From: Micromonospora trifolii
GTDB lineage: Bacteria; Actinomycetota; Actinomycetes; Mycobacteriales; Micromonosporaceae
Assembly: GCF_022229005.1 (NCBI RefSeq)
Contig: NZ_JAKKFD010000066.1
Location: 186,001 to 250,000, forward strand
DNA length: 64,000 nt
Direction: 5' to 3'
The notes under the pieces are model-generated. The model saw only the letters and a list, made by a program, of their open reading frames with translations, made no database searches and was not told where the DNA came from. A program made the translations under genes and the position numbers. Of this stretch, positions 17,286 to 25,584 are shown one piece after another (position 1 is the first letter of the stretch; each line of letters starts with the position of its first letter).

Positions 17286-18407
17286 ATGCTCGACGCGATG
17301 CGACGAACGTTGTCGCTGGCTGTGCCGCTGGTACTGGTGGCCGGCATTGCCGCGCCCGCCACTGCGGCCACCTCGACCACTGGGCGACTGACAGTCGTCG
17401 CCCGCAACCTCGACAACCCGCGCGGTGTCGCCATCGACCGGGCCGGCACCGTCCACGTCGCCGAGGCCGGGCTCGGCGGTGACGACGTGTGCATCCCCGG
17501 CACGTTCGGTACCAACCTCTGCTACGGCTCGACCGGTGCGATCACGGCGGTCCGTCACGGCTGGCAGAAGCGAGTCGTGACGGGTCTGCCGTCACTGCGG
17601 AGCACAGGTGCCGGCTTCTCCGTCTACGGCGCCCACGACCTGGCCTTCGATCGGCAGGGGAAGCTGCTGGTGGCGATGGGCTACAGCACCGACCCGGTCT
17701 CGCGTGACCTGCTCGGCGCGGCCGGGGCCACGATGGGGACCATCCTCCGGGTCGAGGGGAAGCGCCGCTGGTCGGTCGTCGGCGACCTTTCCGACTTCGA
17801 GGGACGGAACAACCCGGACGGGGTCATTCCGGAGAGCCAGCCGTACGCCGTCGTCGCCGACGGGCGTGACGTCTACGCGCTCGACGCGGCCGCCAACGAC
17901 GTGCTCCGGATCGACCGTCGTGGCGTGGTCACCGCCGAACACGTCTGGCCGCAGGAGCAGGTTCCGGCGCCGCCGGAGTGGGGCCTGCCGCCCGGCTCGA
18001 CGACGCCGATCCAGTTCGTGCCGGTCACCATCACCCGCGGGCCGGACGGTGCCCTCTACATCGGGCAGCTGACCGGGCATCCCTTCCCGAACGGCGGCGC
18101 CCGGGTGTGGCGGCTGGTGCCCGGGCAGGAGCCGACGATCTTCGCGACCGGCTTCACCAACATCATCGACATCGCGTTCGACAAGCGGGGTCGACTGGTC
18201 GTGCTGGAGATCGCGAAGAACGGGCTCAGCTCCGGGGACTCCACAGGTGCGTTGATCCGGGTGGAGCGCGACGGTAGCCACCGGGAGTTGGCGAGCACCG
18301 GCCTGGACTCCCCGATGTCGTTCGCCATCGCTTCCGACGGCAGCTTCTACATCGCCAACAAGGGCCTCGGCATCGGCGAGTTGGTCCGTCTGTCCACACG
18401 AGACTGA
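17286..18407 (+). CDS. Secreted ScyD/ScyE-type beta-propeller protein
   Basis: A 373-residue exported protein. GAGGAG precedes the ATG, and a signal peptide ends near PATAATS (residues 24-30). The mature part has repeated strands with NPRGVAIDRAGTVHVAEAG, GAHDLAFDRQGKLLVAMG, ITRGPDGALYIGQLTG and DIAFDKRGRLVVLEIA, i.e. NHL/SMP-30-like blades. This matches the ScyD/ScyE family, whose namesakes lie in the scytonemin cluster of cyanobacteria but whose biochemical role is unclear. A SARP-type box ahead of the gene argues that it acts with the polyketide pathway, perhaps binding product outside the cell. That is inference. Confidence 0.75.
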   Translation: MLDAMRRTLSLAVPLVLVAGIAAPATAATSTTGRLTVVARNLDNPRGVAIDRAGTVHVAEAGLGGDDVCIPGTFGTNLCYGSTGAITAVRHGWQKRVVTGLPSLRSTGAGFSVYGAHDLAFDRQGKLLVAMGYSTDPVSRDLLGAAGATMGTILRVEGKRRWSVVGDLSDFEGRNNPDGVIPESQPYAVVADGRDVYALDAAANDVLRIDRRGVVTAEHVWPQEQVPAPPEWGLPPGSTTPIQFVPVTITRGPDGALYIGQLTGHPFPNGGARVWRLVPGQEPTIFATGFTNIIDIAFDKRGRLVVLEIAKNGLSSGDSTGALIRVERDGSHRELASTGLDSPMSFAIASDGSFYIANKGLGIGELVRLSTRD

Positions 18408-18422
18408 CAGAATCGCGCGGCG

Positions 18423-18458
18423 ATCGTGGCGTTCTTCGTGTCGGGAGGACGCCACGAT
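18423..18458 (+). terminator. Hairpin after the beta-propeller gene
   Basis: Perfect 9-bp arms ATCGTGGCG / CGCCACGAT with an 18-nt loop, 16 bp after the stop. Confidence 0.55.
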
Positions 18459-18536
18459 AGCTGTGGTGTCACACGTCCGCGATACGGTGCCAATCGTGTG
18501 CACGCTGGCGGCGGGGGACGGGGTCTGGGGGTTAGG

Positions 18537-19235
18537 TTGACGCGGTCCGACGGCGGGTCTTCCGCCGGCGCCACCACCATCCTCATCGTCGACGACCACG
18601 CTCTCGTTCGCGAGGGGCTGCGCTGGGTGCTCGAGGTGCACGCCGACCTCGACGTGGTCGACGAGGCCGGCGACTCGGCCACAGCTGTCGCCAAGGCGGC
18701 GTCGGAGCGTCCCGACGTGGTGTTGCTCGACGTCGAGATTCCCGGCGACGACCCGGTGGTCACTGTGCGTCGCATCCGTGAGGTGTCGCCCGACAGCGCG
18801 GTCGTCATCCTCAGCATGTACGACAGCCCTGACCTCCTGCGCCGACTGATCGCCGCCGGGGTGCGCGGATACCTGCTCAAGAGCGTGGGCCGTGAGGAGC
18901 TGGTCGCCGCGATCCGCAAGTCACGCGACGGCAGCGGCTCGGTGCTGCTCTCGGTCTCCGGTCAGAGCCTGGTGCAGGTGCAGAACGCGGAGTCGGCCAT
19001 TCTGTCCCCCGTTGAGCTGGAGATCCTCCAGCTCGCGGCCGAGGCGATGACAAATGCCCAGATCGCGCGCCGACTCGACCTGACCGAGGCCACCGTGAAG
19101 AGTCACCTGCGTCGCATCTTCGCGAAGCTCGGTGCGGTCTCCCGCATCGACGCGGTCAACAAGGCGGTGGCAGCGTCACTGGTGACGCTGCCACACGACC
19201 GGTTGGTGCCGCGCCCTCGCCGCCCGCCATTCTAG
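18537..19235 (+). CDS. Orphan NarL/FixJ-family response regulator
   Basis: About 232 residues. The receiver has IVDDHALVREG, Asp in VVLLDVEIPGDD, Ser in ILSMYD and Lys in YLLKSVG. The LuxR HTH is LSPVELEILQLAAEAMTNAQIARRL with TVKSHLRRIFAKLGAVSRIDAVN. The start is uncertain: TTG 18537 has GGGGG upstream and begins just before the receiver, while GTG 18498 is also in frame. There is no kinase beside it. The close match to the regulator at 7246-7920 suggests that the soluble kinase at 6170 may serve both. Its stop codon is formed at the edge of an inverted-repeat element, so the C-terminus may have been altered by insertion. Confidence 0.83.
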   Translation: MTRSDGGSSAGATTILIVDDHALVREGLRWVLEVHADLDVVDEAGDSATAVAKAASERPDVVLLDVEIPGDDPVVTVRRIREVSPDSAVVILSMYDSPDLLRRLIAAGVRGYLLKSVGREELVAAIRKSRDGSGSVLLSVSGQSLVQVQNAESAILSPVELEILQLAAEAMTNAQIARRLDLTEATVKSHLRRIFAKLGAVSRIDAVNKAVAASLVTLPHDRLVPRPRRPPF

Positions 19236-19398
19236 GGCCTGTTTCATAAGAACTGGCCGGCCTGCGGCGGGCCCGGACGACGACCGGCGGCGTTGCGGTT
19301 TCGTCCGGATACGACACCGGTATCCGGACGAAACCGCGCCTTGCCGGATCGCCGCCCGGACTCCGCCTCGGCTCGACCGCCCTTATGAAACAGGCCCT
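19234..19398. mobile_element. 165-bp MITE-like palindromic element
   Basis: Perfect 17-bp terminal inverted repeats AGGGCCTGTTTCATAAG (19234-19250) and CTTATGAAACAGGCCCT (19382-19398) enclose a second perfect 18-bp inverted repeat, GCGGTTTCGTCCGGATAC / its complement (19295-19312 and 19320-19337). The parts between are also imperfectly complementary, so the whole unit can fold on itself. There is no coding capacity and no clear target duplication. It lies between convergent genes and could also act as a bidirectional terminator. A non-autonomous relative of an IS with such ends is the best reading. Confidence 0.7.
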
Positions 19399-19416
19399 GG
19401 CGACCGGCGACGTTCC

Positions 19417-20604
19417 TCAACAAGCGGCCTTGAGGTCGGCGGCGCGGTCCGTGCGCTCCCAGGTCAGGTCCGGGAGTTCACGACCGAAGTGGCCGTAGGC
19501 GGCAGTCTGCTGGTAGATCGGACGCAGGAGGTCCAGGTCGCGGATGATCGCCGCCGGACGCAGGTCGAAGACCTCACCGATCGCCTTCTCGATCCGATCG
19601 AGCGGCACCGTCTCCGTGCCGAAGGTCTCCACGAACAGGCTCACCGGGTGGGCCTTGCCGATCGCGTAGGCCACCTGCGCCTCACACCGCTCGGCCAGGC
19701 CCGCGGCGACCACGTTCTTCGCCACCCACCGCATCGCGTACGCCGCCGAGCGGTCGACCTTCGACGGGTCCTTCCCCGAGAACGCGCCACCACCGTGCCG
19801 GGCGTACCCGCCGTAGGTGTCGACGATGATCTTCCGTCCGGTCAGGCCGGCGTCGCCCATCGGGCCACCGATCTCGAACCGTCCCGTCGGATTGACCAGC
19901 AGCCGGTAACCCTCGGTGTCGAGGTCGAGCGCCTCCAGCTCCGGCGTGATCACGTGGTTCCGGATGTCTGGGGTGAGCAGTTCGTCGAGGGAGATGTGGG
20001 CGGCGTGCTGCGTGGAGACCACGACGGTGTCGAGCCGGACCGGGCGTAGACCGTCGTACTCGACGGTGACCTGGGTCTTGCCGTCCGGCCGCAGGTAGGG
20101 CACCGTGCCGTCCTTGCGTACGGCGGCCAGCCGACGGGCCAGCCGATGGGCCAGTGCGATCGGCAGCGGCATCAGCTCCGGCGTCTCCGAGCAGGCGAAG
20201 CCGAACATCATGCCCTGGTCACCGGCGCCCTGGGCGTCGAGCCCGCCGCCGGACGAACCGTCGCGCAGCTCGATCGCCGTGTCGACGCCCTGCGCGATGT
20301 CGGGCGACTGGGCGCCGATCGAGATGCTGACGCCGCAGGAGGCGCCGTCGAAGCCCTTCTTCGACGAGTCGTACCCGATGCCCAGGACGGTCTCCCGCAC
20401 GATGCGGGGGATGTCGGCGTAGGCCTGCGTGGTGACCTCGCCCGCGACGTGGACCTGGCCGGTGGTGATCAGGCTTTCGACGGCGACCCGGCTGTGCGGG
20501 TCCTGTGCCAGTAGCGCGTCGAGGATCCCGTCACTGATCTGATCGGCGATCTTGTCGGGATGACCTTCGGTGACCGACTCGGAGGTGAAGAGGCGGCGAG
20601 ACAT
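19417..20604 (-). CDS. metK: S-adenosylmethionine synthetase
   Basis: A full-length 395-residue enzyme making SAM from methionine and ATP. Family signatures are present: SESVTEGHPDKIADQISDGILDA at the N-terminus, GAGDQGMMFG, and GGGAFSGKDPSKVDRSAAYAMR. The ribosome-binding site TAGGAGTC precedes the ATG. It lies in the polyketide locus, divergent from the SARP gene and near three methyltransferases, so it is probably a dedicated SAM supply. Whether the genome has another housekeeping copy cannot be seen here. Confidence 0.95.
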   Translation of the reverse strand: MSRRLFTSESVTEGHPDKIADQISDGILDALLAQDPHSRVAVESLITTGQVHVAGEVTTQAYADIPRIVRETVLGIGYDSSKKGFDGASCGVSISIGAQSPDIAQGVDTAIELRDGSSGGGLDAQGAGDQGMMFGFACSETPELMPLPIALAHRLARRLAAVRKDGTVPYLRPDGKTQVTVEYDGLRPVRLDTVVVSTQHAAHISLDELLTPDIRNHVITPELEALDLDTEGYRLLVNPTGRFEIGGPMGDAGLTGRKIIVDTYGGYARHGGGAFSGKDPSKVDRSAAYAMRWVAKNVVAAGLAERCEAQVAYAIGKAHPVSLFVETFGTETVPLDRIEKAIGEVFDLRPAAIIRDLDLLRPIYQQTAAYGHFGRELPDLTWERTDRAADLKAAC

Positions 20605-20782
20605 GTGTGACTCCTAACCCGAGGGGGCGTGGGGGCCCGGCGAGTCTTCCCGCCTCCGGTGGAGGTTACGTGGAGAAAGCATCGAGCGATCGAAGGGGTA
20701 TCCGCCGTACAACTTTCGACACGCATCGATCCTCGGAAGAACCCGCGATGTCGCTACCTGCGGTCGTTCCGACACGCCCCGC

Positions 20783-20825
20783 TCATCCATAGCTTGAGAG
20801 CGTCTCGACGAGTGCTATGGGGAAT
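20783..20825 (+). promoter_or_regulatory. Weak SARP-type box ahead of the SARP gene (possible autoregulation)
   Basis: TCATCCA (20783), TTGAGAG (20794) and TCGACGA (20805) start 11 bp apart, but only the last has a full TCGA core, and the hexamer 8 bp later (GGGAAT) is a poor -10. Compatible with autoregulation, not proven. Confidence 0.35.
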
Positions 20826-20837
20826 GGGGGGACCACT

Positions 20838-21626
20838 GTGGTCAGGTACGAGATCCTCGGATCGCTGGAAGTGATCCACGAGGGCCGGATCTGCACGCCG
20901 ACGCCGCCGAAGGTGCGGACCGTGTTGGCGCTGCTGGTGATGCGGGCCAATCGGGTCGTTCTGGTCGACTCGATAATCCGGGAGCTGTGGGGTGACGACC
21001 CGGCGCGCAGCGCCGTCACCACAGTGCAGACCTACATCTACCACCTGCGCAAGCTCTTCGCGAAAGAGGGCATCGAGACCCCGGACCGGACCGTGCTGGA
21101 AAGCCGTGCCCGCGGCTACCTGCTCAAGGTGGAGCCGGGCCAGCTCGACGCCGAGGTGTTCGAGACGATGCTCGACCAGGGTCGCTCGCACATCGAGTCG
21201 GACCGGCCCGAGGAGGGCGCCGAGGTGCTGCGGCGGGCGCTGGCCATGTGGACGGGGCCGGTGGGCGCCAACGTGACGTTCGGGCCGGCGTTGGAGGCGC
21301 ACGCGATCCACCTTCAGGAGCAGTGGATCCGGGCGTTGGAGTTGCGCATCCAGGCCGACATCACCCTCGGCCGCCACCGCGAGCTGATCGGCGAGCTGCG
21401 CTATCTCGTGGGCACGTACCCGCTCAACGAGTGGTTCCACCGCCAGCTCATCGTGGCGCTCAGCCGCTCCGGGCGCCGTGGCGAGGCGCTGCAGGCGTAC
21501 CACCACCTGCGCCGGGTGCTCAGTGAGGAGTTGGGCCTGGACCCTTCGCCTGACCTCCAACGGCTCCAGCGGGAGGTGTTGGCCGCCGGCGGGCCACTGC
21601 GCCCGGGGCTCGCCAGGGCCTCGTGA
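20838..21626 (+). CDS. SARP-family pathway activator
   Basis: A 262-residue Streptomyces antibiotic regulatory protein. Residues about 1-95 form the OmpR-like winged-helix domain (VRYEILGSLEV, PKVRTVLALLVMRANRVV, VTTVQTYIYHLRKLF, RGYLLKV); residues 100-255 form the bacterial transcriptional activation domain. GTG 20838 is chosen because SARP proteins begin just before the first strand; ATG 20817 is in frame. It is of the short type without NB-ARC domain. It is divergent from metK and directly upstream of the KS operon, whose promoter carries a consensus-type SARP box, as do four others in the window. Confidence 0.9.
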   Translation: MVRYEILGSLEVIHEGRICTPTPPKVRTVLALLVMRANRVVLVDSIIRELWGDDPARSAVTTVQTYIYHLRKLFAKEGIETPDRTVLESRARGYLLKVEPGQLDAEVFETMLDQGRSHIESDRPEEGAEVLRRALAMWTGPVGANVTFGPALEAHAIHLQEQWIRALELRIQADITLGRHRELIGELRYLVGTYPLNEWFHRQLIVALSRSGRRGEALQAYHHLRRVLSEELGLDPSPDLQRLQREVLAAGGPLRPGLARAS

Positions 21627-21633
21627 CAGGCCC

Positions 21634-21676
21634 TCGACCGACGCTCCAGCGCCGTTCGACCGGCCGTCCCTAGCTT
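21634..21676 (+). promoter_or_regulatory. SARP box and -10 of the KS operon
   Basis: Heptamers TCGACCG (21634), TCCAGCG (21645) and TCGACCG (21656) start 11 bp apart. Exactly 8 bp later lies TAGCTT (21671-21676), a good -10. The outer two repeats are identical and 22 bp apart. There is no -35, as expected for a SARP-dependent promoter. Confidence 0.8.
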
Positions 21677-21707
21677 TCACACGGACATCGCGGCCAGGAG
21701 GTCTTCC

Positions 21708-22970
21708 ATGACGAGCACATCCGACCGTCGGGTGGTCATCACCGGGATTGGCGTCATCGCCCCCGGTGGACTGGGCACCAAGGCGTTCTGGGAACTGTTG
21801 ACCGCTGGCCGCACGGCCACCCGTACCCTGTCGTTCTTCGACGCCACCCCCTTCCGGTCGCGGGTGGCCGCTGAGGCCGACTTCGACCCGGTCGCCGAGG
21901 GCCTGTCGCCGCAGGAGGTCCGCCGGATGGACCGGGCGGCCCAGATGGCAGTGGTCTGCACCCGGGAGGCGCTGGCCGACAGCGGTTTCGAGGTCATCGA
22001 CCCGACCCGGGTCGGCGTCAGCGTCGGCACCGCGGTCGGGGCCACGATGAGCCTCGAAGAGGAGTACGTCGTGGTCAGCGACGGCGGCCGGAAGTGGCTG
22101 ACCGACCACCGGTACGCCACCCCGCATCTCTACGACTATCTGGTGCCGAGCTCGTTCGCCCGCGAGGTGGCGTGGTCGGTCGGGGCGGAAGGTCCGGCGA
22201 CGGTGGTCTCCACCGGATGCACGTCGGGTCTCGACTCGGTCGGCCACGCCCGGGAGCTGATCCGGGAGGGCTCGGCCGACGTGATGATCGCCGGTGCGAC
22301 CGACGCCCCGATCTCGCCGATCACGGTGGCCTGCTTCGACGCGATCAAGGCGACCACGGCCCGCAACGACGACCCGACGCACGCGTCGCGGCCGTTCGAC
22401 AACAGTCGCGACGGGTTCGTCCTCGGCGAGGGTTCGGCGATGTTCGTCCTCGAAGAGCTCGAGCACGCCCGCCGGCGAGGAGCGCAGATCTACGCCGAGC
22501 TGGTCGGGTTCGCTTCGCGCTCCAACGCATTCCACATGACCGGTCTACGGCCCGACGGGCGGGAGATGGCCGAGGCGATCCGTGTCGCGCTCGCCGACGC
22601 CCGGCTGCCCGGCGACGCCGTCGACTACATCAACGCGCACGGCTCGGGTACGAAGCAGAACGACAGGCACGAGACGGCGGCGTTCAAGCGGAGCCTCGGC
22701 GACCACGCGTACCGCACCCCGGTCAGCTCGATCAAGTCGATGATCGGCCACTCGCTCGGCGCCATCGGCTCGATCGAGATCGCGGCGTCAGCCCTGGCGA
22801 TCAAGCACGGGGCGGTCCCGCCGACAGCCAACCTGCACGAACGCGACCCGGAGTGCGACCTCGACTATGTGCCGCTCACCGCCCGGGAGCAGCAGACCGA
22901 CGTGGTGTTGAGCGTGGGCAGCGGGTTCGGCGGCTTCCAGAGCGCGATGCTCCTGGCGCGTGTGGCATGA
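21708..22970 (+). CDS. Type II PKS ketosynthase alpha
   Basis: A 420-residue condensing subunit. The ATG follows AGGAGGTC. Active-site Cys171 lies in VVSTGCTSGLD, with the catalytic His residues in INAHGSGTKQND and SIKSMIGHSLGAIGS. It forms the heterodimer with the next gene product and builds the poly-beta-keto chain on the ACP from malonyl units. First gene of a 13-gene operon; the ATGA overlap with the KS-beta gene couples their translation. No ketosynthase III or separate acyltransferase is nearby, so an acetate-type start by malonyl decarboxylation is likely. Confidence 0.96.
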   Translation: MTSTSDRRVVITGIGVIAPGGLGTKAFWELLTAGRTATRTLSFFDATPFRSRVAAEADFDPVAEGLSPQEVRRMDRAAQMAVVCTREALADSGFEVIDPTRVGVSVGTAVGATMSLEEEYVVVSDGGRKWLTDHRYATPHLYDYLVPSSFAREVAWSVGAEGPATVVSTGCTSGLDSVGHARELIREGSADVMIAGATDAPISPITVACFDAIKATTARNDDPTHASRPFDNSRDGFVLGEGSAMFVLEELEHARRRGAQIYAELVGFASRSNAFHMTGLRPDGREMAEAIRVALADARLPGDAVDYINAHGSGTKQNDRHETAAFKRSLGDHAYRTPVSSIKSMIGHSLGAIGSIEIAASALAIKHGAVPPTANLHERDPECDLDYVPLTAREQQTDVVLSVGSGFGGFQSAMLLARVA

Positions 22971-24187
22971 CCACCGTCGTCACCGGGGTCGGAGTGGCCG
23001 CCCCCAACGGGTTGGGCCGCGACGCCTTCTGGGCGGCCACCGTCGCCGGGGTGGGCGGCATCGGGCCGATCAGCCGTTTCGACCCCTCGGGTTACCCCGC
23101 CCAGTTGGCCGGCGAGGTTCCCGGATACGAGGCGGCCGATCACATTCCGAGCCGGTTGATGGCGCAGACCGACCACATGACCCGGCTGTCGTTGACGGCG
23201 GCGCAGTGGGCGCTGGCCGATGCGTCGGTCGACCCTTCGGCGCTGCCCGAGTTCGGCATGGGTGTCGTCACGGCCAGCGCGTCGGGCGGCTTCGAGTTCG
23301 GCCATCGTGAGCTGGAGAAGCTCTGGAGCAAGGGCTCCGAGCACGTCAGCGCCTACCAGTCGTTCGCCTGGTTCTACGCAGTCAACACCGGCCAGATCTC
23401 GATCCGCCACGGGATGCGTGGGCCGACCGGCGTGCTCGTCACCGAGCAGGCGGGCGGGCTCGACGCGGTGGCGCAGGCCCGACGCCAGGTGCGCAAGGGC
23501 GTGCAGCTCGTGATGACCGGCGGCGTCGACGCGTCGCTCTGCCCGTGGGGCTGGACCGCCCAGCTCGCCAACGGCCTTCTCAGTACGGGGCGCGATCCGG
23601 CCACGGCGTTCCTGCCGTTCGACGCCAACGCGTCGGGTTACGTGCCGGGCGAGGGCGGGGCGATCCTCGTCCTGGAGGACGAAGACGCCGCTGCCCGGCG
23701 TGGCGCCGCCGTCTACGGGGTGATCGCCGGATACGGCGCGACGTTCGACCCCCGGCCCGGCTCCGGCCGTCCGCCGGGTCTGCGTCGGGCCGCCGAGATG
23801 GCAGTGACCGACGCCGGTCTCACGCCGGCCGACATCGACGTCGTCTTCGCCGACGGGGCCGGTGTCGCGGAGCTCGACCGTGTCGAGGCCGAGGCGATCA
23901 CAGCGGTCTTCGGCCCACGCGGGGTGCCGGTGACAGCGCCCAAGACGATGACCGGCCGGCTCTACTCGGGCGGGGCGGCGCTCGACCTCGTCTCCGCGCT
24001 GCTGTCGATCCGGCACGGTGTCATCCCGCCCACCACCAACATCCGCCAGCCGGCCGAGGGCCTGCACCTCGACCTGGTGCGCGACGTCGCACGGGAGACA
24101 CCCGTACGCGCGGCGCTCGTGCTCGCCAGGGGCTACGGCGGGTTCAACGCGGCCATGGTCGTTACCGACGAAAGGAATGGACGATGA
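22967..24187 (+). CDS. Type II PKS chain-length factor (ketosynthase beta)
   Basis: A 406-residue partner of KS-alpha. The active-site Cys is replaced by Gln161 (LVTEQAGGLDA), the hallmark of the decarboxylating chain-length factor. It sets the number of malonyl extensions; I cannot assign the length from the sequence by eye. ATG 22967 overlaps the KS-alpha stop, and the open frame upstream of it is only the shadow of KS-alpha. Confidence 0.95.
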   Translation: MTTVVTGVGVAAPNGLGRDAFWAATVAGVGGIGPISRFDPSGYPAQLAGEVPGYEAADHIPSRLMAQTDHMTRLSLTAAQWALADASVDPSALPEFGMGVVTASASGGFEFGHRELEKLWSKGSEHVSAYQSFAWFYAVNTGQISIRHGMRGPTGVLVTEQAGGLDAVAQARRQVRKGVQLVMTGGVDASLCPWGWTAQLANGLLSTGRDPATAFLPFDANASGYVPGEGGAILVLEDEDAAARRGAAVYGVIAGYGATFDPRPGSGRPPGLRRAAEMAVTDAGLTPADIDVVFADGAGVAELDRVEAEAITAVFGPRGVPVTAPKTMTGRLYSGGAALDLVSALLSIRHGVIPPTTNIRQPAEGLHLDLVRDVARETPVRAALVLARGYGGFNAAMVVTDERNGR

Positions 24188-25242
24188 CCGACGCCAGCCT
24201 CGCCGCCGTCGCGAACTTCGACGAGCAGCAGGCACTTGACCTGCGTGAACGGCAGATCGCGGTCCTGGGAAGCGCCAAACAGATCGCCAACGTGATCTAC
24301 GTGGTCACCGAGCTCGGCGTCGCGGACCTTCTCGTCGACGGACCGGTGCCGGTCGCCCAACTGGCGGCGGCGACCGAGTCGCACGAGGACGCGCTGCGGC
24401 GGATCCTGCGCGCGGCCTCCGCGGTCGGCATCTTCGACGAGCAGGAGGACGGGTCGTTCGCGCTGACGCCGCTCGGCGAGGGGCTGACGTCGGCCCGGAT
24501 CGGCGGACTGCGACCGATGGTGCAGTTCAGCGGCGCCGACTTCAACCGCCTCCCGTACGCGGAGATCCTGCACAGCGTCCGCACCGGCGAGCCGGCCTTC
24601 AACAAGGTCTTCGGCATGGGCTTCTACGACTACCTCCAGGCCCACCCGGAGGCCAACCGGTTCTTCGAGGGCTTCATGGCCCACTGGAGCCGGCGGCTCG
24701 CCGACCGGTTCGCGGCGGAGTTGGCACCTGAGCGGTTCGGCCGGATCGCCGACATCGGCGGCAGCAACGGCTACTTCCTGGCCAAGATGCTCCAGCGCCA
24801 CCCCGAGGGCACTGGTGTCCTCTTCGATCTGCCCGAGGTCGTGGCCGACGCCGAGCCGCTGCTCAAGGAGCACGGTGTCACCGAGCGGGTCGAGGTGCGG
24901 GGCGGCGACTTCTTCACCGACGAGCTGCCGGCCGGCGCCGACGCGTACATCCTGAAGTCGATCGTCCACAACTGGCCGGACGACACCTGCGTCACGCTGC
25001 TGCGGCGGATCCGCGCGGCGATCGGCGACGCCGACTCCCGCCTCATCGCGATCGACCAGATCGTGCCGCCGCGCAACCAGTGGGACCACGCCAAGATCAT
25101 CGACATCGACATGCTGGTGCTCTTCGGTGGCAAGGAGCGCGACCTCCGCGAATGGCAGGCGCTGTTCACCGCGTGCGGTTTCGAGCTGGTCAACACCCCG
25201 GCGTCCCGCGGTTGGGCCCTGCTCGAAGCGCGTCCGATCTAG
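24184..25242 (+). CDS. SAM-dependent O-methyltransferase (family 2)
   Basis: A 352-residue methyltransferase. The N-terminal dimerisation/winged-helix part (VIYVVTELGVADLLVDG) is followed by SAM motif I RIADIGGSNGYFLAKM, then FDLPEVV and SIVHNWPDD. It overlaps the chain-length factor gene (ATGA) with AAAGGA as ribosome-binding site. Expected to methylate a phenolic hydroxyl of the cyclised polyketide. Placement between the synthase and oxygenase genes is unusual compared with tetracenomycin-type operons. Confidence 0.88.
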   Translation: MTDASLAAVANFDEQQALDLRERQIAVLGSAKQIANVIYVVTELGVADLLVDGPVPVAQLAAATESHEDALRRILRAASAVGIFDEQEDGSFALTPLGEGLTSARIGGLRPMVQFSGADFNRLPYAEILHSVRTGEPAFNKVFGMGFYDYLQAHPEANRFFEGFMAHWSRRLADRFAAELAPERFGRIADIGGSNGYFLAKMLQRHPEGTGVLFDLPEVVADAEPLLKEHGVTERVEVRGGDFFTDELPAGADAYILKSIVHNWPDDTCVTLLRRIRAAIGDADSRLIAIDQIVPPRNQWDHAKIIDIDMLVLFGGKERDLREWQALFTACGFELVNTPASRGWALLEARPI

Positions 25243-25257
25243 GAAAGGAAGCCCGCA

Positions 25258-25584
25258 ATGGCACACATCGGCATCGACCAGCCGGTCGTGACGATGGTCA
25301 ACGTCTTCACCGTCGAGCCGGCCAACCAGCAGAAGCTCGTCGACATCCTGATCGAGGCGACCGACGCGGTGATGTCCAAGGTCGACGGGTTCGTGTCGGC
25401 GAACATCCACGCCAGCCTCGACGGGACCCGGGTCGTCAACTACGCGCAGTGGAAGAGCGAAGAGCACTTCACGGCGATGCTCCAGAACCCCGAGGTCCAC
25501 CCCCACTTCGGCGAGGTACGCGCGATCGCCACGCCGGAACGCCACCTCTACAAAGTCGTCTACACGGAGGACGCTCATGTCTGA
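25258..25584 (+). CDS. ABM-family cofactor-free monooxygenase (TcmH-like)
   Basis: A 108-residue dimeric alpha-beta barrel protein with the antibiotic-biosynthesis-monooxygenase fold: VVTMVNVFTVEPANQQKLVDIL, GFVSANIHASLDGTRVVNYAQWKS, and a C-terminal strand. Such enzymes oxidise anthrone-type rings to quinones with O2 and no cofactor. AAAGGAAG precedes the ATG. It overlaps the FAD hydroxylase by 8 bp. Confidence 0.87.
   Translation: MAHIGIDQPVVTMVNVFTVEPANQQKLVDILIEATDAVMSKVDGFVSANIHASLDGTRVVNYAQWKSEEHFTAMLQNPEVHPHFGEVRAIATPERHLYKVVYTEDAHV

Noticed and set aside
20605..20760. SARP box or SAM riboswitch in front of metK
   Set aside because: TCGA motifs are present but at 8-, 10- and 23-26-bp spacing rather than 11, and no SAM-riboswitch core could be recognised.
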